DNA of 64,000 bases, taken from NCBI RefSeq assembly GCF_017301635.1, contig NZ_CP071091.1, forward strand, positions 7,308,501 to 7,372,500, read 5' to 3'. Under the pieces are notes generated by a model. That model had not been told where the DNA came from and searched no databases. It was given only the letters and a program-made list of their open reading frames with translations. Below are positions 18,107 through 25,266 of this stretch, in pieces; the first letter of the stretch is position 1, and each line of letters opens with the position of its first letter. The position numbers and the translations under genes are program-made. This DNA comes from Myxococcus landrumus. GTDB lineage: Bacteria; Myxococcota; Myxococcia; Myxococcales; Myxococcaceae.

Positions 18107-19114
18107 ATGACCGACATCGCGGTTCTCGTCAATTTGCGTGCACGCCGCGGCTCCGAGGGAGTCGGCGGGCTGGTGCAACGCTTCCTTCCCCGAGCCCGCG
18201 TGGCGCTCACTCGCTCGCTCGAGGAAGCCCGCCACTGGATTTCCGACCAGCTCCGGCCCAACCCCCCTTCGCTCCTGTTGGCCGGAGGCGGCGACGGCAC
18301 GATTACGGGGCTGCTCAACGAGCTGCGTGCGGCCGGAGTGGCCTTGCCCGCCATCGGCGTGCTGCCCATGGGCACGGGCAACGCGTGGGCCCGAGTCACC
18401 GGCGCCCCCCGTCCCGCGGTGGCGCTCAAGCAGATCGCCGCCGTGGGGGAGCGCCTGCCTCCGCTGCGTCCGTTCTCCCTGGTGCGTGTGGACGGCAAGG
18501 TCGCGCCGTTCGCGGGCACGGGCTGGGACGCGGAGATGATTCAAGACTTCAAGGACCAGCTCGCGGCCTCGGGTCCGCTGCGCAGCCAGCAGGCGGGGCT
18601 TCGCGGGTACCTCGCCGCCATGTTCACGCGGACGGTGCCTCGGCACATGTTCGGCACGGGCAACCCTCGGGTGTCCGTCTACAACCTGGGCGACGACGCG
18701 CTCACCGTGGACGCGCAAGGCAACGTGATTCCCGTGCCCGGAGGGCAGAAGGGCGCGCTCCTGTATGAGGGCCCCGCCGGCGTCGCGGGCGCGGCCACCA
18801 CGCCCGAGTGGGGCTTTGGCTTCAAGGCCTTCCCCTTCGCGCAGGCGGTGCCTGGCCGGCTGTCCGTGCGCGTCTATGGCGCCAGCGTGCTGGAGGCCAC
18901 GCGCAACATGTTCCGCCTGTGGCGCGGCGCCCACCCCATGCCGCACATGAACGACTGGTTCGTCCAGCGCCTGCGCATGGACTTCGACCGGGACGTGCCC
19001 TTCCAGATGGGCGGCGACGTGATTGGCCTGCGGCGCTCGGTGGAGTTCGACCTGGCGGGGGAGAGCGTGCAACTGGTCGACTGGCACAAGCTGTCGCGGA
19101 TGGTGAACGCGTAG
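18107..19114 (+). CDS. Diacylglycerol/lipid kinase-family protein
   Basis: A 335-residue protein of the diacylglycerol kinase catalytic family (YegS/DgkB-like). It has the nucleotide-binding GGGDGTI motif near residue 65 and the GTGNAWAR motif (GTxNDxAR in the family), followed by the second beta-rich domain ('GTGWDAEMIQDF'). It is expected to phosphorylate a lipid diacylglycerol or sphingoid substrate with ATP at the inner membrane. The ATG at 18107 is preferred because GAGGAA lies upstream; an in-frame ATG at 18077 would add ten residues. It may share a transcript with the SDR, 78 bases upstream. Confidence 0.83.
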   Translation: MTDIAVLVNLRARRGSEGVGGLVQRFLPRARVALTRSLEEARHWISDQLRPNPPSLLLAGGGDGTITGLLNELRAAGVALPAIGVLPMGTGNAWARVTGAPRPAVALKQIAAVGERLPPLRPFSLVRVDGKVAPFAGTGWDAEMIQDFKDQLAASGPLRSQQAGLRGYLAAMFTRTVPRHMFGTGNPRVSVYNLGDDALTVDAQGNVIPVPGGQKGALLYEGPAGVAGAATTPEWGFGFKAFPFAQAVPGRLSVRVYGASVLEATRNMFRLWRGAHPMPHMNDWFVQRLRMDFDRDVPFQMGGDVIGLRRSVEFDLAGESVQLVDWHKLSRMVNA

Positions 19115-19131
19115 CGTCACCTCGGCGCGCG

Positions 19132-19161
19132 TTGACTCGGGTGTGCCGTGGACACTATGCC
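19132..19161 (+). promoter_or_regulatory. Promoter with embedded operator before the Nudix regulator
   Basis: TTGACT (19132-19137), an 18-base spacer and TATGCC (19156-19161) form a sigma-70-like promoter. GTGT-N7-ACAC at 19141-19155, extended to ACACTATG on the right, lies between and over the boxes. The GTG start codon at 19170 falls about where transcription should begin, implying a leaderless mRNA. The right half-site is identical to that of the site at 19950; the left half is degenerate. Confidence 0.6.
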
Positions 19162-19169
19162 GGCACCCC

Positions 19170-19859
19170 GTGAGCCACACCTACGAGTACCCGAGACCCG
19201 CGTTGACGGTGGACTGTGTCGTCTTCGGCCTGGACGAAGAGGACCTGAAGGTGTTGCTCATCCAGCGTGGCGTGGAGCCCTTCGCGGGACGCTGGGCCCT
19301 ACCCGGTGGCTTCGTGCGGATGGACGAGTCCCTGGACGAGGCCGCGCGGCGTGAGCTGGAGGAGGAGTCCGGCATCCGCCCCGGGCACCTGGAGCAGCTC
19401 TACACCTTTGGCACGCCGGAGAGAGACCCTCGGGGGCGCGTCGTCACGGTGGCGTACTTCGCCCTGGTGAAGCTCAGCGCACACGTGCTGCGCGCGGCCA
19501 CCGATGCGCGCGAGGCGGCGTGGTTCTCCGTCTGGGATACGCCCAAGCTGGCGTTCGACCACGCGGACATCCTCAACACCGCGCTGCAGCGCCTCAAGGG
19601 CAAGGTCCGCTACCAGCCCATCGGCTTCGAGCTCCTGCCGCCCAAGTTCACGCTCACCCAGCTTCAGCGCCTGTACGAAATCGTCCTGGAGCGCGAGCTC
19701 GACAAGCGCAACTTCCGCAAGAAAATCCTGGCGATGGACCTGCTGGAGGAGCTGGACGAGGTGGAGCAGGACGTCGCCCACCGCGCCGCCCGCCTGTACC
19801 GGTTCGACCACAAGAAGTACCGGCAGCTCGAGAAGGCCGGCTTCAACTTCGAGCTCTGA
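19170..19859 (+). CDS. nrtR: NrtR-type Nudix transcriptional regulator
   Basis: A 229-residue protein made of an N-terminal Nudix domain and a C-terminal winged helix, the architecture of NrtR regulators of NAD metabolism. The Nudix box (GFVRMDE ... RELEEESGI) keeps all consensus residues, so hydrolase activity toward ADP-ribose or a related ligand is possible, unlike many NrtR proteins with a decayed box. The C-terminal block starting LLPPKFTLTQLQRLYE and the DKRNFRKK segment are characteristic of the family. The GTG at 19170 gives the usual 'SHTYEYPRPALTVD' N-terminus. In known NrtR proteins, ADP-ribose-type ligands release the operator. A matching operator precedes the next gene and this gene itself. 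Confidence 0.85.
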   Translation: MSHTYEYPRPALTVDCVVFGLDEEDLKVLLIQRGVEPFAGRWALPGGFVRMDESLDEAARRELEEESGIRPGHLEQLYTFGTPERDPRGRVVTVAYFALVKLSAHVLRAATDAREAAWFSVWDTPKLAFDHADILNTALQRLKGKVRYQPIGFELLPPKFTLTQLQRLYEIVLERELDKRNFRKKILAMDLLEELDEVEQDVAHRAARLYRFDHKKYRQLEKAGFNFEL

Positions 19860-19930
19860 GCCGCCGTCCCCCCGTTCCGCTGCCCCGCACGCGCCACTGT
19901 CCACTCCACGGGAGGGCACGGGCGAACGCG

Positions 19931-19959
19931 TTGACATAGTGTTTGTTCGACACTATGTT
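19931..19959 (+). promoter_or_regulatory. Strong promoter covered by a 9-7-9 palindromic operator
   Basis: TTGACA (19931-19936), a 17-base spacer and TATGTT (19954-19959) are near-consensus -35 and -10 boxes. The perfect inverted repeat ACATAGTGT-N7-ACACTATGT (19934-19958) lies exactly over them, so a bound repressor would block RNA polymerase. The ATG of the phosphatase gene at 19966 is 7 bases past the -10 box, so the transcript is probably leaderless. The site shares GTGT-N7-ACACTATG with the one before the Nudix regulator, which makes that protein the likely binder. Confidence 0.8.
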
Positions 19960-19965
19960 GGTGTC

Positions 19966-20784
19966 ATGGATACACGAACTCGACTCCCATTCGAGGTCGC
20001 CGCGGGTTCGGTGGTCGGGCGGGAGCACGCCCGGGCGGGTCGCAACAACCAGGATGCGTGGTGCGTGCGGGGGAGCGAGCACGGCATGGCGTTGGCGTTG
20101 GTGGTGGCGGATGGCTGTGGAAGCCAGGCGTGCAGCGAGCTGGGCGCGCAACTGGGGGTGCGCGGGGTGGCGAAGGCGGCGCTGACGCGGTTGGCGGAAG
20201 ACGGGCGTGTGGACGAAGCCGGGTTTCTTCCCGGGCTGAGAGAGGACGTGCTGTGTCTGCTGAGCGAGCTTCGGGGGGAGCTCGGCCGCGACACACTGGG
20301 GGACTTCCTCTTCACGGTGGTGGGCGCGGTGGTGACGCCCTCTCTCACGCTCGTCTTCTCCGCGGGGGATGGGGTGTGGTCCCTCAACGGGGAGGTGTAC
20401 ACGCTGGGGCCGTACCCCAACAACGCGCCGCCGTATCTCGCGTATGCGCTGCTGCGCGGTGACGACACGTCGTTCATCACGCGGGCCCTGGTGCCCACGC
20501 AGGACGTGCACGCGCTGATGCTGGGGACGGATGGTGTCGTGGACCTGGCGAAGCTGGCGGCGGCTTCGCTTCCCTCGAGCGAGGAGACGGTGGGCCCGCT
20601 GTCGCGGTTCTGGACGGAGGACCGCTACTTCGAGAACCCGGATGCGCTGAGGCGCAGGCTCGCGATGCTCAACCGCGAGTCGGTTCGCGCGGACTTCGAT
20701 GCGCGGCGACTGGTGCGCACGCCGGGGTTGCTCCCGGACGACACGACGATGGTGGTGCTGCGCCGCAGGGCGGGGAGGGCGTGA
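19966..20784 (+). CDS. PP2C-like Ser/Thr protein phosphatase
   Basis: A 272-residue cytoplasmic protein of the PP2C/PPM fold. Motifs seen in order are RNNQDAW (Asp30), VVADGCGSQ (the metal-binding DGxG), FSAGDGVW, LGTDGVVDLA and the terminal DDTT block. It should remove phosphate from Ser/Thr residues with Mn/Mg. The ATG at 19966 follows the operator/promoter directly with no room for a Shine-Dalgarno. The stop is 4 bases from the start of the kinase gene, so kinase and phosphatase form a matched pair. PP2C, zinc-ribbon kinase and vWA protein together resemble the TerY-P triad described in Ter-related stress systems. Confidence 0.82.
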   Translation: MDTRTRLPFEVAAGSVVGREHARAGRNNQDAWCVRGSEHGMALALVVADGCGSQACSELGAQLGVRGVAKAALTRLAEDGRVDEAGFLPGLREDVLCLLSELRGELGRDTLGDFLFTVVGAVVTPSLTLVFSAGDGVWSLNGEVYTLGPYPNNAPPYLAYALLRGDDTSFITRALVPTQDVHALMLGTDGVVDLAKLAAASLPSSEETVGPLSRFWTEDRYFENPDALRRRLAMLNRESVRADFDARRLVRTPGLLPDDTTMVVLRRRAGRA

Positions 20785-20788
20785 GGCC

Positions 20789-22675
20789 ATGGACGTCTGG
20801 CTCGAGGGCAAGAGAGTCCGGCTGAACCCCGCGAAGGCGCTGGGCAAGGGCGGCGAGGCGGATGTGTTCGACCTGGGGGATGGCCGCGCGCTCAAGGTGT
20901 TCAAGCCGCCGGAGCATCCGGACTACACGGGCCTGGACGCGGCGCAGGACGCGGCGCGGGCCCGGCTGACGGAGCACCAGCACAAGCTGCGCGCGTTTCC
21001 CTCGGGGTTGCCGGGGAGGGTGGTGACCCCGCGGGCGCTCGCGACAGACAAGTCGGGTCGCCTGGTGCTGGGCTATGCGATGCACAAGCTGGAGAACGTG
21101 GAGTCGCTGCGGCGCTTCGCGGAGCCGTCCTTCCGGCGCGCGGGTGCGACGTCCGCCCGGGTGGTGGAGGTGTTGAGCGGCCTGCACCGGACGCTCGCGG
21201 GTGTGCATGCGGCGGGCGTCGTCGTCGGTGACTTCAACGACTTGAACGTGCTGGTGACGGGGACGGCGGACGCGCACCTCATCGACGCGGACAGCTTCCA
21301 GTTTGGAAGCTACGTGTGCCTGCTCTTCACCGAGCGCTTCCTGGACCCGCTGCGGCTGGGCACCGGGAAGGGGCTGGTCCCCACGTGTCCCGCCTCCGAG
21401 GTGAGTGATTGGTATGCCTTCACCGTGGCGGTCATGCAGTCGCTGCTGTGTGTGGGGCCTCACGGGGGTGTGCATCGACCGAAGTCGCCGACGGCGCGGA
21501 CCACGCCCACGGGGCGGCTGCTCCAGCGCATCACCGTCTTCCATCCGGAGGTGCAGTACCCGAAGCCCGCGCTGCCGCTGCACACGCTGCCGGACGACGT
21601 GCTCCATCATCTCCACCGCGTCTTCGTGGAGGACCTGCGCGGCCAGTTCCCGCTGCCGCTCCTGGAGGGACTTCGCTTCACCGTGTGCACGTCGTGTGGC
21701 GTGGAGCACGCGCGAATCACCTGCCCCACCTGTCAGCCGAACGCGGTGGCGGCGAGCACGCCCGTGTCCTCGGTGCGAGGCGAGGTGACGGCGACGCGCG
21801 TCTTCTCTACGCGGGGCGTCCTGCTCCGGGTGAGCGTGGAGGACGGTGGGCCGCGCTGGCTGTACCACGAGGACGGAGCCTATCGGCGTGAGGATGGACG
21901 CGTCGTGCTGCGCGGCGCGCTGGACCCGTCGCTGCGCTGGGAGCTGCAGGGGGACGTGACGCTGGTGGGCCGAGGAGGCGCGGTGGCGGTGCTGACCGCC
22001 GTCCCCTCGCCTTCACCTGCGCCGGAGCGGTTGAGCGTGGACGCGCTGGAGGGGCGCCCGTGCTTCGCCGCGAACGCGAGGCACCGCTACTGGGCGGTGG
22101 GGGGCGGGCTGTGGCGGAGCGGCGTGCATGGCCCCGAGCGCATCGGCGATGTGCTCGAAGGACAGACGCGGTTGTTCGTGGGGCCTCGCTTCGGGCTGGG
22201 CTTCCACCGCGCGGGTGGGCTGCGGGACGCGTTCGTCTTCGACGCGGAGCGCGTGGGGTTGCGGGATGGGCTGAAGCTGCCGTGGCCGTCGGGGCAGTGG
22301 GTGGACGCGGACTGCGTCTTCGATGGGGCGCTCGCGTGGCTGTTCCTCGCGGAGGAGGCAGGTGGGCGCACGGTGCACCACTGCGTGGTGCTGGGCTCCG
22401 ACGGGCAGGTGCGGGCGCACGGGCAGGCCATCGCGGGGGATGGCTCGTGGCTGGGCGGTGCGTTCCAGAGCGGACGGTGCGCGATGGGCGAAGCGCTGTT
22501 CGTCGCGACGGATGCGGGCCTGGTGCGCGTGGAGCTTCGCCAGGGGCGCCTGGAGACGGCGCGGGAGTTCCCCGACACCGAGCCCTTCGTGGACTCGGGC
22601 TGTCAGCTCCTGCTGACGCGACAGGGCTTGCTGGTGGTGGGCCGACAGGACCTCACCACGTTGCGGATGGCGTGA
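20789..22675 (+). CDS. Protein kinase with zinc ribbon and propeller-like C-terminus
   Basis: A 628-residue protein. The kinase lobe has a glycine loop GKGGEADVF (residues 19-27), Lys36 in ALKVFK, a catalytic-loop equivalent GDFNDLN with Asp148 and Asn153, and a metal-binding DAD at residues 166-168 in place of DFG. This is the atypical pattern of YegI-like kinases linked to vWA and PP2C proteins. A treble-clef-like zinc ribbon follows (Cys300, Cys303, Cys312, Cys315). The last 300 residues are beta-rich repeats that could form a small propeller. It starts 4 bases after the phosphatase stop. It probably phosphorylates the vWA protein or a shared target, with the PP2C reversing this. Confidence 0.8.
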   Translation: MDVWLEGKRVRLNPAKALGKGGEADVFDLGDGRALKVFKPPEHPDYTGLDAAQDAARARLTEHQHKLRAFPSGLPGRVVTPRALATDKSGRLVLGYAMHKLENVESLRRFAEPSFRRAGATSARVVEVLSGLHRTLAGVHAAGVVVGDFNDLNVLVTGTADAHLIDADSFQFGSYVCLLFTERFLDPLRLGTGKGLVPTCPASEVSDWYAFTVAVMQSLLCVGPHGGVHRPKSPTARTTPTGRLLQRITVFHPEVQYPKPALPLHTLPDDVLHHLHRVFVEDLRGQFPLPLLEGLRFTVCTSCGVEHARITCPTCQPNAVAASTPVSSVRGEVTATRVFSTRGVLLRVSVEDGGPRWLYHEDGAYRREDGRVVLRGALDPSLRWELQGDVTLVGRGGAVAVLTAVPSPSPAPERLSVDALEGRPCFAANARHRYWAVGGGLWRSGVHGPERIGDVLEGQTRLFVGPRFGLGFHRAGGLRDAFVFDAERVGLRDGLKLPWPSGQWVDADCVFDGALAWLFLAEEAGGRTVHHCVVLGSDGQVRAHGQAIAGDGSWLGGAFQSGRCAMGEALFVATDAGLVRVELRQGRLETAREFPDTEPFVDSGCQLLLTRQGLLVVGRQDLTTLRMA

Positions 22676-22720
22676 ACGGACGTTGGGCTTTCTTGGACAG
22701 ACGAAAGAGGGGGTAGCGCG

Positions 22721-23785
22721 ATGAAGAAGCAACTGAAGGAGCTGCCGATGCCCGGCTTCTACCGGGCGCAGCACGCGGGGATGTATGGGTATGGCGCGGA
22801 CGCGGGGAAGCTCCAGCGCGAGGCGGGGGCGTGGAAGGGCGCGCATGGGCTCACCTCGGCCACGTCGGACGCGTTCAACCTGCACCTGCTGCTCATCGAC
22901 GTGCAGAAGGACTTCTGCTTCCCGGAGGGCTCGCTCTACGTCGCAGGCCGCAGCGGACGCGGGGCCGTGGAGGACAGCCAGCGCATCGCGGAGTTCATCT
23001 ACCGCAACCTGGGCGCGCTCACGAACGTGACGGCCACGCTGGACACGCACTTCGCCTACCAGATTTTCTTCCCGTCCTTCTGGGTGGACCAGGATGACCA
23101 GCCGCTCACGCCGTACCGCGAGGTGACGCGCGAGCAGATTGAGCGCGGACAGGCGAGGCCCCACCCCGCGATGGCGAAGTGGTTGTGCGGCGGGAACTAC
23201 CCCTGGCTGCTCAAGCAGGTGAAGTACTACTGCGAGGAGCTGGAGCGCGCGGGCAAGTACACCCTGTACCTGTGGCCGCCGCACTGCCTCCTGGGCGGAG
23301 ACGGACACGCGCTGGCGGGCGTGGTGCAGGAGGCGCGGCTGTTCCACTCCTACGTGCGCGGCATGCAGTCGTGGGCGGAGGTGAAGGGCGGCAACCCGCT
23401 GACGGAGAACTACTCCGTGCTGCGTCCAGAGGTGCTCAGCCGGCACGACGGACAGCCCCTGGCCCAGCGCAACACCCAGTTCCTCAAGACGCTGCTGACG
23501 GCGGACGCGGTGGTGATTGGCGGCCAGGCGGCCAGTCACTGCGTGAAGAGCTCCATCGACGACCTGCTGGGTGAAATCGTCGCGCAGGACGCGGCGCTGG
23601 CTCGCAAGGTGTATCTGCTGACGGACTGCATGTCGTCGGTGACGGTGCCGGACGGCAAGGGCGGCTTCGTGGCGGACTTCACGCCGCAGGCGGACGCGGC
23701 GCTCAAGCGCTTCGCGGACGCGGGCATGCACCTGGTGAAGTCCACGGACCCGCTGACGACCTGGCCGGACCTGCGCATCGGCTGA
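22721..23785 (+). CDS. Nicotinamidase/isochorismatase-family hydrolase
   Basis: A 354-residue member of the isochorismatase-like superfamily, much longer than typical PncA (about 200 residues). The presumed catalytic triad is Asp60 (LLIDVQKDF), Lys222 (EVKGGNP, matching the YKG block of nicotinamidases) and Cys274 (ASHCVKSS). Metal ligands Asp108 and His110 (LDTH) and His188 (WPPHC) are present, but the third His of the D-x-H-...-H motif seems to be replaced in QIFF. A nicotinamidase would turn nicotinamide into nicotinate for NAD salvage. Its place after an NrtR-type operator supports an NAD link. GAGGGGG precedes the ATG. The 45-base gap from the kinase suggests one operon. Confidence 0.8.
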   Translation: MKKQLKELPMPGFYRAQHAGMYGYGADAGKLQREAGAWKGAHGLTSATSDAFNLHLLLIDVQKDFCFPEGSLYVAGRSGRGAVEDSQRIAEFIYRNLGALTNVTATLDTHFAYQIFFPSFWVDQDDQPLTPYREVTREQIERGQARPHPAMAKWLCGGNYPWLLKQVKYYCEELERAGKYTLYLWPPHCLLGGDGHALAGVVQEARLFHSYVRGMQSWAEVKGGNPLTENYSVLRPEVLSRHDGQPLAQRNTQFLKTLLTADAVVIGGQAASHCVKSSIDDLLGEIVAQDAALARKVYLLTDCMSSVTVPDGKGGFVADFTPQADAALKRFADAGMHLVKSTDPLTTWPDLRIG

Positions 23786-23883
23786 GCCGCTGACGACGAC
23801 ACGAACCCGAGGACCCGACCTCGCTCCAAGGGGAGCGAGGCGGGCGGAGCCATGCCCTCTCGCGAGGGAACAGGAGCAATGAC

Positions 23884-24675
23884 ATGAGCGGGACAAGCAA
23901 TGGGGTGAGTCAGCTCTTCGAGGATGCACACGCGGAAGGACTGCTGAGCCCCGCGGGCTTGCAGGCGCTGACGGTGGTGGACCTGGGCGCGCAAATCCAG
24001 GCGGGGCTGGGCGTGTGCGTGGAGGACGTGCAGGCCAGCGAAGTGGTGCTGGTGACGGTGATGCCGGATGACTCCTCGAGCATCGACAGCGCGGGCCAGA
24101 CGAAGACGGTGTGTGACGGGCACAACCTGGTGCTCGATGCCCTGATGGCGAGCAAGCAGAAGGACGGGGTCCTCTTCCACACGCGCTACCTGAATGGACA
24201 CGCGCTCAATCCCTACCGGCCGCTGGAGGACGTGGTGCGGATGCACAAGGGGAACTACAGCGCGGACAAGGGCACTCCGCTGTATGACCAGACGGTGGTG
24301 CTGCTGGGGACGGTGCTGGCGAAGGCCCAGGAGTTCAGCGGCAACGGCGTGCCGGTGCGCACGGTGACGCTGCTGATTACGGACGGCGGGGACTGCACCT
24401 CCCGCCACGCGAAGGCGAAGGACGTTGCGGCGCTGGTGAACGACATGAAGCGGGCGGAGAATCACATCGTCGCGGCGATGGGCATCCACGACGGAAGCAC
24501 CGACTTCCGGCGCGTGTTCCGGGAGATGGGCATCGACGACAAGTGGATTCTGACGCCGGGCCAGTCGGAGCAGGAGATTCGCTCCGCCTTCCAGGTGTTC
24601 AGCCAGTCCGCCGTGCAGGTCAGCCAGGGCGCCGCGAGCTTCAGCCGAACGGCCATGGGCGGCTTCGGCCGGTGA
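23884..24675 (+). CDS. vWA-domain protein (TerY-like)
   Basis: A 263-residue cytoplasmic von Willebrand A protein. The MIDAS metal site is complete: Asp62-x-Ser64-x-Ser66 (PDDSSSI), a Thr in DKGTPLYD near residue 137 and an Asp in LLITDGGD. No signal peptide or membrane helix is present. The start follows GGAGCAATGAC, with the ATG at 23884 and GAACAGGAG upstream. It ends 12 bases before the stop of the opposing small membrane-protein gene. As the last gene of the phosphatase-kinase-hydrolase cluster it completes a vWA/kinase/PP2C triad; vWA partners usually act as the substrate or scaffold. Confidence 0.82.
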   Translation: MSGTSNGVSQLFEDAHAEGLLSPAGLQALTVVDLGAQIQAGLGVCVEDVQASEVVLVTVMPDDSSSIDSAGQTKTVCDGHNLVLDALMASKQKDGVLFHTRYLNGHALNPYRPLEDVVRMHKGNYSADKGTPLYDQTVVLLGTVLAKAQEFSGNGVPVRTVTLLITDGGDCTSRHAKAKDVAALVNDMKRAENHIVAAMGIHDGSTDFRRVFREMGIDDKWILTPGQSEQEIRSAFQVFSQSAVQVSQGAASFSRTAMGGFGR

Positions 24676-24687
24676 CCGGGGTGTCGC

Positions 24688-25170
24688 TCACGAGAGGACG
24701 AAGAACGCCATCAGCGACACGGCGGCGATGAGCAGGCCGAGCAGGAGCACGCCACCGACACGGATGCGAGTCTTGGGCGGGACATCGGGCTGCGCCTGTT
24801 CCTCGGTGAAGGTCCGCTGAGGCTCATCCGTGACGGCCTCGAGCAGCAGGGTGCTGTACCCGGCGACCTGGTACCGGCCTTCGTGCAGGGTGAGGTAGGC
24901 CTCCACCACCACCGCCTGCTCCAACTCGTCGGCCTTCCTCCAGCGAATGCCACTGGGGGGAGGCCGGTCTCCGTCGCGAAGGCAGGGGACCTCGAAGGTG
25001 ACGCGGGCGGAGAGCAGACCCTGCGAGCCTTTGAACACGCGAGCGATTCGGCCTGTCACCCAGGCGTGTCCCGGCGTGACGTCGGGCAGCACGACCTCCA
25101 CCACCTCGACTTGAACGTGCAGCTCTGCATTCAGCGCGTCACGGGCGTAGTGGTGGGAGGGCAAGGCCAT
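24688..25170 (-). CDS. Hypothetical protein with C-terminal membrane anchor
   Basis: A 160-residue protein: a soluble N-terminal part of about 130 residues, rich in beta strands ('VTGRIARVFKG', 'VEAYLTLHEGRYQVAGY'), then a single hydrophobic helix (residues about 138-158) at the very C-terminus. This is a tail-anchored arrangement facing the cytoplasm. The ATG at 25170 has AGG about 9 bases upstream; a TTG at 25176 is the alternative. It is convergent with the vWA gene. No recognised family; it may or may not belong to the NrtR-controlled module. Confidence 0.6.
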   Translation of the reverse strand: MALPSHHYARDALNAELHVQVEVVEVVLPDVTPGHAWVTGRIARVFKGSQGLLSARVTFEVPCLRDGDRPPPSGIRWRKADELEQAVVVEAYLTLHEGRYQVAGYSTLLLEAVTDEPQRTFTEEQAQPDVPPKTRIRVGGVLLLGLLIAAVSLMAFFVLS

Positions 25171-25212
25171 CTCCAAAGCCTAACCTGAATCCCCGTCGTC
25201 ATGAACGAACGA

Positions 25213-25240
25213 GGCCCGGAGAGCACTGGCTCCCCGGGCC
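25213..25240 (-). terminator. Hairpin after the CARDB/CxxCH lipoprotein gene
   Basis: A 12-bp GC-rich stem with one mismatch and a 4-base loop, located 27 bases beyond the stop of the minus-strand gene at 25267. The downstream minus-strand sequence is T-containing (TCGTTCGTTC) but has no uninterrupted T-run, so termination efficiency is uncertain. Confidence 0.55.
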
Positions 25241-25266
25241 CGAAGTTCAGCCGTCCGCGAGTGTGC

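Noticed and set aside
17045..19180. Minus-strand frame (711 codons) over the SDR and lipid-kinase genes
   Set aside because: Spans two real genes, lacks any recognisable motif and is His/Arg/Gly-rich.
22013..23929. Minus-strand frame (638 codons) over the kinase and nicotinamidase-like genes
   Set aside because: Shadow of two well-supported plus-strand genes.
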